64,000 bases of DNA from Chaunax sp. Z400 (GCA_037577475.1 CM075184.1:33560094-33624093), one strand, 5' to 3'. Positions 12,545 to 26,296 are shown, numbered from the stretch's first letter. The notes: generated by a model not told the origin, from the letters alone. Numbers and translations: made by a program.

Positions 12545-12860
12545 TCCTTAATGAAGCTCTAGCCAAAGTTCGGTCAGGTATATTATCTCTTTGCACACGT
12601 AGGCCTGTAGTTTCTCATTCTGTCAGTCCCCATCACTGCCCAGTCTTCACAGATTCATCAACTTCATCAGTCTCAGCAGAGTCATCCACCACCACCGGAC
12701 TCCGTGGGGGCATTTATCTTGCTGTGGCTCAGGGCAGATGCCCTTCGATCACAATCTCCGCTAAACACCGAAGACTTTCTGACAGACTCATTATCTCATA
12801 TCATCTGTTGCTATAAACGACTATCTTTACTTCAATCACTCGTCTCTCCATGTTGAACAA
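12545..12860 (+). repeat. dispersed repeat family C, copy 1
   Basis: Similar in order and content to 21890-22265: AAGCT-AGCCAAA-TTC-GTCAGG, CTCTTTG-CACA, TCAC-ACCACC, CAATCACTCGTCTCTCC-type end. Probably the same retro-element end; I cannot name it. A 91-codon frame here shows no domain. Confidence 0.45.
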
Positions 12861-12861
12861 G

Positions 12862-15384
12862 GTAAAGGAACAACGGTAGCTGGCAAGCAAGCAACTTACA
12901 GGCTTACAAGTCTCAATAGTACTTATAGTCACAAAAACTCTCCACGATTCTGCTTCCTGTGTATTGTGCAAGTAGATAGATAACTAGATGGATAGATGGA
13001 CAGATAGACATTATTGTTAAACCATACTGTAGATAATGTGTGAAGATGTTCTGAGGATGTGTTTCCATGGTAACAGTGTGCTGACAATGACTCTCTACTG
13101 CCTCAGTGTGTAATTAGCATCGAGTGTTTCAGATTTTTCATACCGTGTATGTATGTGAGACTAACAGCTCCCTGAGTCTCCTTCCTCCTCGCTGTCTGCT
13201 CTTTAATCCCATTGAGCTGCTTCTCCATCGTTTTTGCTTTGGGGGAGGGGTTTGCCTGCCTTGCTTCGGGCCATCCTCCCCTCATTTTCCTCAGCAGGGT
13301 GAAAGTCTGACAGATGAGGAGGTGGATGTTTGGGATGGCCAGGAGCCAAAGTTTCTCCTGGATCCATCAGCTGTGGTGGTATTTTTGACTGGAAAATACT
13401 TGGAATTATTTCCATTATCACAACAACACCTAAAATATAACAATATTTTTTTGTCTGTTTATTTTTTTAAATAACAATTGCATATATCATGAAATAAAAT
13501 ACATGAATAGAAGTGAAATGCAAAACAAAATTAATGATTAAATGTTAAGAAAATTATGTAGATTTTGCAGTTGCCTCTTTGAAAATTTTTTTTTTTTTTT
13601 TGGTTCAACCTGGCAAAATTACTGGATAGTTCCTCTCTAATGGAGGCAAAGGTATGCTCTTCCTGCTGGGCATTGCCACCCAGTGCCAGTGGGTCAGCAG
13701 CGGAGTTGTTAACTGGGAGCTACCCTTCACAAATTGTTTTGTCCCATTACATGGAGCTGTCCCTCTGAGCCAATGCCAGAAGCTCCGTTACTCCGCCTCC
13801 TCAGCCAGTTCTTTTAGTGATGAGGTTATTCTGAGAGAGGAATCGTTGAGTAGACTTTCCTGTGAAGCCTCTGCAGCCAACCTCTACTGGATAGGTACCT
13901 TCCATCTACCTTCTGTTTACGCCGATGACAGCTCGCTGTACCTCTCCTACTCCCTCTCAAAGGCTGCCTCCATACTCTCCTCCCACAGGACACTGAGCTT
14001 GACCATGATCACTGCCATGGCAGAGGTGGCCCACAGGACAATATCTGGTGGTAAGGAAGTTGTGGGGATCTTGCATAGGAAATTCAGCTGAGGTCCACTC
14101 TCATGCACTGCTTGAGGAAGGATCACTCCCTCTTGTTCCCTGCTCCATCTCCTTGCCTGATGACGTCTATCCGGCCTCAAGAACTACATTATGGTGCTGA
14201 AGCTACTGCAGAGACTGATGAGAGTCGCCTGTGGAACATCACCCATCAGTGTGGGATCACTGCTGATTTAGTTTTATAGACTCAGAAGAACTGTCTCAGA
14301 AGAAGAGACAGTTAACCCCAAAATGAAAAACACTAACTGTTGTACTGTTAATCCATCTAGACTGTTTTGGAGTTGCCAGGTTTGGGATGTATCAGTGTAG
14401 AGATTTCTGCCTTCTCTTGAATATAATTAAATTAAAATAATGCATAGATTTGAAAGACTCAACAGCAATGAGCAATGAGCAATTACTTGAAATATCCCAC
14501 AGTCCATGTTGTAAGTGATTTCATGTAGGAACTATATTCTGTCTGTTTCACATGCAGGAGGAGGGATGCATCTCACTCATGGATGAGAGGCTATAGCTAA
14601 CATTACAGCTCAGAGAAGGAGGCCACCATTAATCTCTGCATCCCACTCTGTCAAGAGCATGAGCCTCTCATCCATTAGTAGATGCATGGTGACACAGTTC
14701 AATTGAAAGAAAACTCATGAAGCCGTTCCATTAAATTTGAGAGAAGACAGACTGGCAACACTGATTCTGCTGAAATAAAGTGAGCAGCACAAGATTGTGA
14801 AACCTCCTCTACTAGAAAAACAAGAGCCATTAGGAGATATATCCCCCCCTCAAAATCCAAATGTATTTGCATGAATACAAGCTGTGTCAGTTTAGCAGTC
14901 AGTTAGAAATAAATATCAAAATCATGCGAATAAAAAACAGAAAAACCACACAATATCAAGATAAAATCAAGATCCATCATGGTAGAATATAATTTCATAA
15001 ACACCCTGGGGACACAGTCCAACATGTTGCCATGGTAACACAAAAAATAAAAAATATAATAATTTCTAATTAGAAAAAAAGCACCACTCGAGCATATGGT
15101 TAATGTTTTTGCACAATTTGTTGTAGATAAATGTAATGCAATCAAACCTGGCTAAGAGGACTTCTCAGGGGACAGATGAGGACAAGACAGAGACAGTTTC
15201 CAAATTAAAGTCCTTTAATGGTTATACATATAAGAAAACAAGAATAAAATTAAGTATTTTATCTTGGTAGAATGTAGGTCTGCTAAACTGATGTAGGTCA
15301 AGTATGTAGGCTTTGGTTTTCTTTCCTGGCTCAATACAAATAGGTATTATATTTATTTATTATTTATTTTATTAACAGTCTAAG
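12862..15384. other. intergenic, no gene seen
   Basis: Contains a GATA-type run (12972-13008) and a T run (13588-13602). A 145-codon frame (13654-14091) and its minus-strand overlap have no recognisable family, no splice context and no coding signature, so they are not called. Confidence 0.5.
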
Positions 15385-17054
15385 TCTATCCATCCATCCA
15401 TCCATGTATCTTTCTTGTTTACCTGATCACATGATCTCACCCAGTGTCAACGTCTTCTTCTCCTCTTTCACCTTTCAAAAATAACTGAACACTCCCCACT
15501 CAAAATAGCCCGAGTTGAATATTTTCCCTGAAAATGAACAAAATCAAAATGTTAAAAACACTCTAAAAAAAGGCAACACTCTCATATTTTTGATGTGTTA
15601 GACAAGTTTTATGAAAATATATTGAACAGTTTTTAAGTTATGCTGCAGACAAAAACAAGTTTCCAGGCAGTCTGACGGAGCTAAAGCTACATCCCCTGCA
15701 TTACATGGTGGGAGATAAACAGCTGACAGGTAACATAATGCAGACAGATTTGACTAAACTATTTATTCATTTTCAAAAGATGCTATATTTACAGTAGGAT
15801 GCAAGGTAGGAAATAATTATTACCTCCATCAAGGAGGCTTTAACATCTGTCAGTCTGTGCAGATGGTGATGACATTTTTTTGGAGAGGTAGGGTTTGATC
15901 CAAAGAACGATCCATCAGATCTTGGTGGTGATCAAAGCTGAGCTGCCTTGGCAGAGGTCTGTCTAGTTTTGATTGGATCTTGATTATTACTTGATTAAAC
16001 GATACATCAGATATGACTTGGATCAGTTGGGCTGCAGTGTCTTGTCATTTTATGCTCCTAATTTACTCGTTTTGAAGTTATTTTTCCACATTTTCACCCC
16101 AAAATGTATTTGAGAATCCTTCTTATGTCGCTTTCACTTTATTCTACTTCATACTGCATTTTCTCTGACCTACTTTCACTTTGACAGAACTAGTTCCCTT
16201 TCCATTTTGTTGCTCTTGAAGGTGCTGTCTGAAGTCACTGTGCAAGGAATGGTCTCGTAACAGATGGGCTCTCACTTCAAATTTATGTCACATTATTCTG
16301 AATTTAGTGTTAATATAACATCCAAGAGGAGAAGGTGCTATAGACGGTGCAGTTGCCAGGAATAAAAGAACAATGAAAGGGGTTGTTTCTGTCAATCATT
16401 CTTTAAAATTGCCTCAAGTAGACTAAAGAATCAGGACACTGATGGTGCAGATTTTGCCATCAATATGGTGATATGAGAGAAAATGGAGTCTGAAAATTGT
16501 GATGCCTCAGTGCACAAATTGTGTGACAGATAAGGGTCTGCAAATATTGAAAGCCTGCTATTCACCACACTTTGTTGTGGAGAAAAGCTTGAAAATTGAA
16601 AGGCACTTTGTGAACCTCTGCTGCTATGCATCTGCCTATGAGTCCATTCATCAATCAGCCATCTGCCTCGATAAGTGTTCAAAAAACTTCATGACTTGAC
16701 AACAAAACAGTAGCTTTTCTGCCTTGATGTGCGGTTCTGTTTGTTTAGTGAAGGTTAGTGATGGCTCAAGTACTGCTGATTTGACAAACAGCCCAGTATC
16801 AACCTCATTAGATCGTTCCTCGCCTCAGCGGTCAGCTCAGGCTGTCCGAGGAGCACAGACAAATATTTAAAAAGGTACCAGCTGTGTGCGACGTATTGAT
16901 GGTGAACCAGTTAAAAACACTGGTTAGATGTTATAACTACCACATCTCTGTGATAAGAACACACAGGGATTATTAATATTCAACCCTCTGGAGGCACACA
17001 GAGGCCAACTAATATTGCAGCATGTAAAGCAGCCTATTTGGCACTTCATCACGA

Positions 17055-17225
17055 TTTGACCACTGGAAGGACAGATTTCCACAAAACATGGAGGAAGGAT
17101 GGGACAAAGATGAACTGACTAAATTTTGGGGTGGGTCCTGATATGGCCTTTTTCAATGCAAGAAGTTATTGCATCGATTTTCATAAAACTCTATGGAGGG
17201 GTGGGGAATGGACCACAACAGATGC
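17055..17225 (+). repeat. dispersed repeat family A, fragment
   Basis: Matches the family order ACAGATTTCCACAAAACATGGAGGAAGGATGGGACA, TAAATTTTGGGGTGGGTCCTGAT, then a second GATTTTCATAAAACTCTATGGAGGGGTGGGGAATGGACCA, as in 54985-55270. Confidence 0.55.
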
Positions 17226-17544
17226 TTTTAACAGATGCATGAAAGACAGAGGCATGTGATCTACTGAGAGTCATTGCAAAGTTTATAATGGTGAGGCTTT
17301 ATTTTCACTTTTTATTATTTTTGAAGTTAGTATTATTATTATCACTCTTATTTCTTATTTATTTCTTTGATTTGATCAGAGCCCACTGGCCCGTTTTCCT
17401 TTGTATTTTTGCTAGACTGTTTTGTTTCAATTATCCTTTAACTTTATTTTACAACACCTGGTTTTATGTTGCCTCCCGTTTCCCTAATAAGTTGAGTTAT
17501 AACTTTCCGTGTGAAATGAATGATGTGTTGTAAAAACATCCAAT

Positions 17545-17690
17545 CTTGGAATGTTTAGGAGGGTGGAAAATGATCTGTCCTTCTATCTGGATCCACACCA
17601 ATGTTTCTTGGCCCATGTCTCATTCTTCAGGTTCATGGAAATCCATCCATTGTGTTTGCATGTCCTCCTTGGCGGAGGTAATGAGACTTC
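17545..17690 (-). repeat. dispersed repeat family A, inverted fragment
   Basis: Reverse complement of the family: ATCTGGATCCACACCAATGTTTCTTGG, CCCATGTCTCATTCTTCAGGTTCATGGAAATCCATCCA, then CCTTGGCGGAGGT, the usual outer edge of the family. Confidence 0.5.
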
Positions 17691-19469
17691 ATTAGGATGC
17701 ATACACATTGTTGACCACTCAAGGTAAACAATACTTGAATGCACAAATCCAACCTGATTAAACCAAACAGCGAGATGGATAATTCATCTGTGTGAGTGAG
17801 TCGAGGACAGAAACAAAGAAGGAGGCTACAGAGAGTAGTGCTGGCAGAGAAACAGAAAACAAACAACTCAGGTGCAGAAGAGAAAAGGTTCTTTAGGGTA
17901 GGCGTTCTGAAGGGGGCTGTTAGATAATGTGAAAGATAGATATGGGAGGGGAACACAAAGAGATAAAAGTGAGCTGGAGGATGAGGAATCTTTCATGTGT
18001 CTCAGTTTCCCTTATTCTAATGTTTGATGCAGCTTCACGGAAAAAAAACCTATCAAATAAGAGTCTATAACAAACATTATAGAACCTATAATGTTTGTTT
18101 ATTCTTTAAAAAGTCCAGTCTGATGAGAGTGGTCAGATTCTTTGTTTAGATTACAGAACAAATCCAACTCCTACACAAGAAAAGTATGTTTGAGGAGCTG
18201 AAAATGAGATTAAATCAGTATAATATTTTTGAATGTGCTGACGGACAGGAGACGAGGCTCACTACTACTACTGCTGCAGGTGTGAGGGGTACAGACATTT
18301 TTATTATAAGAAAATCTAATTTATAAATGAAAAACAACCACAATTAAAAAACCAAACAACAAACCACACTTAAGCTGATTATTTCATAAAGAAAATATAA
18401 AAAATGGCTTGTTTTTCAAATGATTTACCTCATTAACATCGATGCCAGGACTGTCAAGCTCTTAATTGTCTTTAAGATAATTTTACTACGGATAGAATAT
18501 TTTCCATCCTTATAAATGAGCCTCTTTTGACTCTATCACCTCCTCCATTATCATCTGGATAGACTGCTCCTGCTGTCAAGGACAAGTGCAGACAACAGCA
18601 TCTCATTTAGTCTGTTGAGAAGGTGATTGGCTGAAACCTGACATCCCTCCAGGACCTTTACACCTGCAGGACCCTGAGGCGAGCAGATAAAAATGATGGC
18701 TGAGCCTCTCCAGCCTAGACAGAAACTCTCTGAGACGCTGCCCTTCTGCAGGAGTTAGTCTGGTCCAAAACGTCATGACACAAGAACAGTTTCTTCTGAC
18801 TGCAGCTGGCCTCAACAATCACACACTAATTTACTGCCTATTGCATATAAGTATTACTGGACACTGTCTAATAAACCAACAAGTACGTCACTGTCAGACT
18901 GTTTTCACTGAAGTGTACTCAAGCAATACATCCTCTCTGCCTCTCGACTATATCGATCACATCGCCGATCTCCTTAATTCATTGTGACGGCTCCTTTGCT
19001 TGTGTTACTCTTCAGGGCTGCAGACCAATCAAGAGTTTAATCAGCAGCATGGAGACACCTGGGCCCGGTCTGGGAGAGATCTCCTCCTCACTCCACACAC
19101 CTTTGTGTTTTGGCTTTGGTTTCCTTTTCTCATCCTGTCCACACACACTACTGATTTTACAGGAATTTTACATCCAGGAATAATGTAAATATGCAGTTGA
19201 AATGCACTCAATTCAACGTCATATGACTATAAAAAGTATGTTAGTCACAGAGACTGACTCACCCTGTCCACTGGACACGACACATCACAGTCTAAAGAAT
19301 CCAATTTAAATTTGACACGTTACACATTTTCGCAAATCTCTACATTTTTATTTTTGCACTCTTTATTCAATGAACATTTGCACATTCTTTAGTCAATATT
19401 TTGCACATTCCATCTTCATTTAGCAGCTTTTCATTTTAAAACAGACAGATTTGACATATCTTAAATACC

Positions 19470-19660
19470 TTTGCTAAGGAGATCGGAGGTTGTTTGTTTG
19501 TTGGGTTGTAAGCAGAATTACACAAAAACTAACTTGATGGATTTCCAAAAAACGGAAAAAGAAAGTTTGTGGAGGGCCAGTTATGGGTCAGACAAGCTAC
19601 ACAGACATGCATGGGATTGTTGGCATGTATGGACTCTACCAGGTGACCTTTAACCTGTAA
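19470..19660 (+). repeat. dispersed repeat family A, fragment
   Basis: Contains GAATTACACAAAAACTAACTTGATGGATTTCC, GTGGAGGGCCAGTTATGGGTCA and ATGGACTCTACCAGGTGACC, the family order. Confidence 0.5.
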
Positions 19661-21446
19661 ATATGATTCCACTTTATATCTATGACCCTTTTACATTTTT
19701 TTTCTTCATTTTACACCAAAACACTGAGTAAAATTAATTGAAAACCTATTTTGGAAATATCAGATTTCAGAGTTACTGAACAAATTTGCTCTCCGTTCAT
19801 CAGACGGTAATTAAGCAGTTTTATTTTCCCTCGTCATGAAGTGAGGAATGTTTTTCCATCACGTTTATTTCTGAAGCATAACTCAAAAACTGTTCAGCAT
19901 TTTTTTCATGAAACATCCTACAGACAACAACAAAGTACAGAAGTGGTGCAATTTGCTATTTTGGGATTTTTTTTGTTTTGTTTGTTCCACGTTTACGACT
20001 TCAGGCTCATTCCAGTTGGTTTCCTTTCCAGAGCTCAATATGATTAGACACAACTTTCTCCACACAACAACCAAATACTGACGTGTTGCCTTATGTTACT
20101 TAGGATCTTTTATCATTTGTATTTTTTTGTTTCCATGGTTACACGTTGACCTTAGGCTCATTCTGTGATAATCCATACAATGCACACAGACGTACAGTAT
20201 TTGTTTTCAATATAAATCCAAATCCTTGCAGAAAGAATCATCTGCGGTGTTGTTTTGATTTCTTGTTCTTCTTCGTTGAGGAACGTAGAAACAGACTGTT
20301 AGAAGCTGCACATCTCTGCTTCCTGTCGGAGAACCTGCCATTGCCTCAGACTCAGAAAAAATCGCTGATTATCCTTCTGCTTATGCCAAATCCTTGCAGT
20401 TCTGTTACATCAACATGTCTTTCAATTGTATTCATATAAACACAAGGTCATGATGAGGTGAAATGCTTGAATTCTTCCCCCTCATTCACAAACTGTTTAC
20501 CAACATGCCCTCTTTCAGCTGTCAGCTTCGCCTTGTTCACATAAAGCCTCTGCCAGGAAAACTGGGACGATGACTTATTTGATAATCTGGGTAATATGAA
20601 TTTCAAAGTGGTTGCCGTCTTACTTGTCTCCTCAATTCAGGGAGGAACCTCCACCTGTCACCAGTTAACAATATGAGAAAATGCTGCGAGTCCTTGGGTA
20701 AAAGTCAAATTATTGACTGTATTGTGGTAAATGTGCAGTGGAGGAAGCTGGGAAATGAATAAACAGCCTCCTGCTATTTATTCTAATACGTGATTATGGA
20801 CAGAGAATGGGAGTCATTTCTCTTCAGTGTTGCAGTTTCTCTTTGGAAAAAGAAAATTAAATATAGACAAAAGGAAATGATTAAAGAACGAAATACTGAC
20901 ACAACAAAAGGAAGGGATGAAGACGACAGAGAGCACCAACGGACCAAAGTAGAAAGTGAAATCAAAAATAAGACAGAGAATAAGAGCGAGCAGAGAAAAA
21001 CAGGCAGAGATGGCAGCCATGATCACAGAGTCCCTGTCACTTCAGTTTGGTATCAGATATCTCTTTGTGTGTGTGCATGTCTTCTCTCTTTTCATCTTGT
21101 GTTTTTTTACTGTCTGTCAAAGTCAAACCTCTCCACACACAAACATCAAATACTGAATTTCTAACCTTTGTCAACTCCAGACAAGTCTAACAAGACTGAA
21201 TCCACTTGGGATCTGATTTCTGTCTCCTGTGCAGCAGGAAGAGGAGTTACAAAGAACTGGAATTAGGTACAGAATGTAAATCAGGATTTTTTGCTAAATA
21301 TGTCGAAGCCTGGATTCACTTTCAGCCCGTTGGCACTTCTGCACAGCAAACTGTTCTGTGCTTGTCAAGATTTAAAATCTTAGATCTGGAAACATGAGAT
21401 TAATTGTCATGTTTGAAGAGTTTTTTTTTACTGTACATACTGTATG

Positions 21447-21855
21447 TTGTCCCTTCTTACCATCCATCCATATTCTTACCTTGGGTCAGGTCATGGTGGC
21501 TGCAGGCTAATCAGGGTATTAGACGTCCCTCTCCCCAGCAACCCTTTCCACTTCCTCCTGGGGGATCCCGAGGCGTTCCAAGGCCAAGATGAGATACAGT
21601 ATATGATCCCTCCATTGAGTTCAGGGTCTAACCCCTGGGTCTCCTCCCAGTTATCTTGCCCGGAAAACCTCCAAAGGGAGGCTCCCAGGAGGCATCCTAA
21701 TCATTTGCCTGAACCACCTCAACTGGCTCCTTTCGAGGTGAAGGAGCAGCGGCTTTACAAACTCCCCCTGGATGTCTCCTCACCCTCTAAGGCTGAACCC
21801 AGCAACCCTACGAAGGAAGATCATTTCTGCTGCTTGTATCCACGATGTTTGATTC
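21447..21855 (-). mobile_element. RTE-type LINE 3' fragment
   Basis: The plus strand starts at the typical tail CCATCCATCCAT. It continues through CCTCTCCCCAGCAACCC, CTCCTGGGGGATCCCGAGGCGTTCCAAGGCC, GGCATCCTAATCA and CCACCTCAACTGGCTCCTTTCGAGGTG. Read on the minus strand this is the C-terminal part of an RTE-like reverse transcriptase (SQLRWFRQMIRMPPGSLP-type block, then WERLGIPQEEVERVAGE). Frame is broken. The class is from memory. Confidence 0.7.
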
Positions 21856-21889
21856 TACTGTAATATGAAAATTTGCATGTATCTTAAAT

Positions 21890-22265
21890 ATGAAGCTTAG
21901 CCAAAATTCAGTCAGGAAGACTCTCTTTGTGCATAACCTCTAGATCACAAGCACTGTCCCGCTATTCTAGGCTTTAACACCTCATTCTCCTCTTATCCAA
22001 TCACACCTGGCCACCTCCAACCGAATCCTCCCATCAGGAGTTCCTTTCATGAAGTCATCCAACATCGAGCTCCACCCCTCACCACCACCAGTGTCTCGTC
22101 TCCTTCATACCGGAAGCACCTCATTCATCGGACGGCTTCCCTTGGTGGTCTACTTCCTGCTGGGGTCTAAGCGCCAAAAGACTATACTTCTGTTTACAAT
22201 AAATGTAATATTACTTTAATTGTCTCTAAATCTATCGTTCATCTTTGTAGTCTCTCCTGACTGAA
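21890..22265 (+). repeat. dispersed repeat family C, copy 2
   Basis: Partner of 12545-12860. It carries an AATAAA (22199) followed by a T-rich stretch and TCATCTTTGTAGTCTCTCCTGACTG, which looks like the end of a retro-element or LTR. Unclassified. Confidence 0.45.
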
Positions 22266-24129
22266 ATACACGTACATGTGCACACACATTAACAACAAGA
22301 GGAAAGACAGGATGCCTGTCACATCATTAAACCAGAACCACTTTCTAAGATGAGAAAAGTGGTTGAAACTGGTTAAATATTACTTCAATAATGGATCTTA
22401 TATAGAAGCAGGGCTTTTAATCTGCTTGCCGCCCCAGTCATCCCCAAAACTTCCCAGATCCGTCCCTGACAAACCAAACTGAGCTTCCTTTGGAGAAATT
22501 CTTTGCTTTCCATTCAGGAGAGCGTGAGCAGCTCAGGCATCTGGACGGAGCTCTGAGGGAAACTGCTGTGTCTTCATGTTGAAAAGGGCAAGCTAACATG
22601 ATTTGTGCTCCCGGTGAGGATTACTGCTGCACACCATTCCAGGTATGTCTAACTGGAGGGATTATTTACTAATCTGTCCTGGGAAAACCTCCAATCCCGA
22701 GAGGAGCTGGAGGATTTAGCCGGGGAGGAGGACTGGGCTACTTTGTTTAGTCTCCTACCATCACAACTCAGTAACACAGTTAATGAATGATGGATGGAAC
22801 AGCCAATAACTGTACTATAAAATACACAGGTGGAAATAGTTTTGTCCACACTGTTGTGTGTTCCAATAAAAGTCGTCTGTCTGACAAAAGCAGGTCTACA
22901 TGTCAGATATTTCCATACGTACATCATGTCTGAAGTGACAACTCGTGAAGACGGAGCCATTAGATGCATCATCATCATCATCATCAGAAAACCTTTGGAT
23001 GTTCCTCAAACTATGAAGTAATTTCACCAAATTCAGTGCCCCTTATGCAAGGAGTGTATTTTCCTTCTTTATTTATTTAATTTATTTTTTTCTTTATTTT
23101 TTCTACTTTTTCCCTGATTTTGCTGTGTACGTTTTTTCTGTTTTTGAAATTTCTTTTTTATATATATCATTTTCAGTTTGGTAGTTTGCTGTGTTTTCTT
23201 TGTATTTGTATTTATACTTGGCACATTGCGAGTTTTTGAGGTAACTCCCTGGCCTTACATTGTATTGTATTTTTGGGTCGAAAGAGCAATTAAAACCCCC
23301 CCTGAAAAAAACCCAAATAAACAAAAACAAAACCTCTAGCCTTTTGAGGCTAACATTAGCGAGCATGCTACTGTAGACAGAAACAGAATCTCAGAGTTCT
23401 TGTAGAAGGATTGCCAAACCGTGTTGACTGAATCTCTCCATCCTCTCATCCAAACTTGTTTAGCCAGATGAGAGATCATGGGAGATGTTGCAGCATTGTT
23501 TTAAAATCTGGTAGTGTGTGCACACTTTCTCCTTATGTGTGCGATGCAACCTGATTTCAAAATTAGTCAGGATGTTTTTTAGTCTGAGCCCAGTATTATT
23601 GTTATTTTCTGACCTGCTGTAGCTGTCATATTCTGCTGGGCCCTCATGAGTTCACAGTAAATTGAAAAAACGACCTAAGACTAAGAATACTGACCTAGTT
23701 TATAGATTTAAAATGCTTATGGACTTAGTACACAACTTCACTGAAGTCCAAAAGCTTCATGGGAGCTGTAGTTACTGCTAATGAAACAAACCCACTTTTA
23801 CATATATTTTAATATTCATTGCTGTAGATGAGCATTTTGTTGAGCAGATGTTCAGAAACACCAGCTTTTCAGAGAGACTGATGAAATACCAGTGAAACAG
23901 AGGATGATGGTCTCTGTATGTGGGACTGAACAGAGCTGCTGGGGTCTGAACATATGGTCATAAAGAATGTGCTGAAAGCTGTGACATACAGTTTGTTTTA
24001 GATTCTTGATGGAATTAGCATAGCAATGAGGGGCATGCAGGGTAACAAACATAACCATTTTTCTTTTTTTTGAAGCAGATTTCTGCAGATTGTTTGCAAA
24101 ACCATTAGTGGATTGCGTATCTAAGCAAA
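22266..24129. other. intergenic, no gene seen
   Basis: Includes an ATC microsatellite (22966-22986) and a T/A-rich low-complexity stretch (23058-23170). No gene supported. Confidence 0.5.
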
Positions 24130-24620
24130 TCTTACAATAGCTTCTCTTCACTGTCTCCCTATAAAATCCAGAGCAGAATTTAAAATCATTCTCCTCAGTA
24201 CAAGGCCCTTAATGGTCTGGTTCCAACATATCTTAAAGAACTCACAGTACTCAGAACACTAGAATCCCAGGTTGCAGGGTTACTTGTGGTCCCTACAGTC
24301 TTCAAAAGTAGAACAGGAGCCTTCATTTATTTGGAACCATCTTCCAGTTTCAGTCCGGGGGTCAGACACCCTCTCTGCATTTAAGAGTAGGCTTCAAACT
24401 TCCTTTTTGATAAAGCTCATAATTAAGGCTGGCTTAGGCTATGCTCTATTTATGCTGCTGGTGGACTTCCCATGATTCCTCCTCTCCCTCTTCTTCTCTA
24501 CACATTTATGGCTATTTATGGCTTTTAATGCCTGTATACATAACAATTTTACATACTAGATTAGAACATTTTAATTACTGACTAATTTATTTTAAAATAT
24601 TCTATCATGGCCCAACAAAC
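24130..24620 (+). mobile_element. 5'-truncated LINE tail, same family as 8228-8807
   Basis: The plus strand carries CCCTATAAAATCCAGAGCAGAATTTAAAAT, TCAGTACAAGGCCCTTAATGGTCTGG, TTGCAGGGTTACTTGTGGTCCCTA, TTTAAGAGTAGGCTTCAAACTTCCTTTTTGATAAAGCT and an AT-rich 3' end. These correspond in order to the minus-strand copy at 8228-8807. Frames are broken. Confidence 0.75.
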
Positions 24621-26112
24621 CAGAGGTTAAAGTGGGCTAGAACTGCACCCGAAGCATTTTAAATAAGACAACACAGATATGCAAATGAACAGAAATATAG
24701 TTCAGGTTTAGGATGCTGTATTTTACACAATATACATATTAGTTCCAGGTGGCTAATAATTCTGTGTCTCAAAGCAAATTCAGTGATTAAATGAAGAAAT
24801 ATTAAAGAACAGAATTTTGGAAAAGAAAGTGTTTGTTTAATCTTTCTTATTCAGCAGTTTTAGGGACACAATGCAATTTTCTCACTTCAAATATTTGTTC
24901 CTTATCTTGTTCTGTCTATTGTGCAGGAATAACAAAGGCTTTGTATCTACAAACAAAACAGTAGTTAATATTCTGCATGCCCCCTGCTCTCTGCTGGTCA
25001 ACTCATTTATTCCCTCTTTGGGAAACACTTGTCTTTCATTTGTTTCCACCAGAGATGCTCCCGGACAGAGAGAGCTTGAATTTGTGAAGCAGACAGACTG
25101 CTGGGAGTTGATGTTTTCTTTGCCTCTGCTCTGTGTCGTGCCAAAGTCCATTTCCTCTTCACTGTGGTTACTTATTTGTATGCACTCAGAGCTACATGTG
25201 TTGACCTTCTGCATTAGTCATCCAATACATCCAATAATCCAATGTTTTGGTGTTAGTTTTATATTCTACAGAGCTATAACTAACTAACTAACTACTCCTT
25301 AACCGTTTCTACCTATGTGCCATCAAGGAACTGAACTGTGTTAAACAGTGGGACTGAGTCTGAATTTCGTTGTGCAATTGTGCAATGAAAATAAAGCATT
25401 CTATTCTATTGTATTAGCTGCTTAAAGCTTGATCACAGATAAAATTTCATGCAAAATACATTTTCATTTAAATTTGTGGCATTTTTTGACACAGAGAATT
25501 ATTTGTACACATGAATAGAATAAACCACAGTTATCATTTTATTCTGTTGACTATTTCATTACAGTTCTTATACTGTAATTAAAAATGTGGCCTGTTTGGA
25601 CTGCAAAGCCTATAAAAGGCTAAAAATATTCAGATTGGTTTTTCACACTGGTGCATGTTTGACATTGTTTAGAGCACGGACATTATTTCCAGAGACAGCA
25701 GCTGTGCTGGTTATAGGAGTCACACAGAGTTGATTTTCCACCAGTCTGTGGGGAAGCTAAACTAATTCAAACGCTTGTATTGTTGGGAGCAACAAGTTAT
25801 GTCTGTGTCAGTTTCATAGAGGAGGATGTGACGGCTCCTCTGCTCGGTTCCTCCTGCTGCTGCTCTGATTTCTGTCTCCACGGCTACAGACCTGTCGGAG
25901 GTAATCAGCAGGATGGGACACACCTGGGCTCAGTATTTCTCTCCTCACACAACTCTGCACTGTGGGTTTGCTTTCTTTGTTTTACAACACAACACATGCA
26001 CTCCCTGCTCAACAGATTCTACTCACAGATTCACTTGGATTATTTTTTTTTAACGAAATTACTTTATTATTTCTTATACCCGTGTGTCCCAGCTTTGGGC
26101 TGTGACAAAAAT
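24621..26112. other. intergenic, with one retroposon tail
   Basis: No gene seen. 25268-25292 is a CTAA run, and 25345-25412 is a plus-strand retroposon tail (CTGAATTTCGTTGTGCAATTG, AATGAAAATAAAGC, ATTCTATTCTATT) as in many fish LINE or SINE ends. Confidence 0.5.
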
Positions 26113-26296
26113 AACTAACCATAACCCTACCCTAACCCTAACCCCTAACCCTAACCCTACCCCTAACCCCTAACCCCTAACCGTACCCTAACCCTAACCC
26201 CTAACCCTAACCCTAACCCTACCCTAACCCTAACCCTAACCCCTAACCCTAACCCTAACCCTAACCCTACCCTAACCCTAACCCCTAACCCTAAAC
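26113..26296. repeat. telomere-like CCCTAA array
   Basis: About 180 bp of CCCTAA with CCCCTAA and CCCTACC variants; the C-rich strand is on plus. Interstitial, because ordinary DNA lies on both sides. Confidence 0.9.

Larger units (their letters stand above)
15385..21446. other. intergenic, no gene seen
   Basis: Holds a CCAT run (15391-15406) and several family A fragments: about 15815-16050, 17055-17225 (forward), 17545-17690 (reverse) and 19470-19660 (forward). The rest is AT-rich DNA without a supported gene. Confidence 0.5.

Noticed and set aside
13654..14180. 145-codon plus frame and overlapping 77-codon minus frame
   Set aside because: No recognisable domain, no repeat partner and no splice or start context that stands out.
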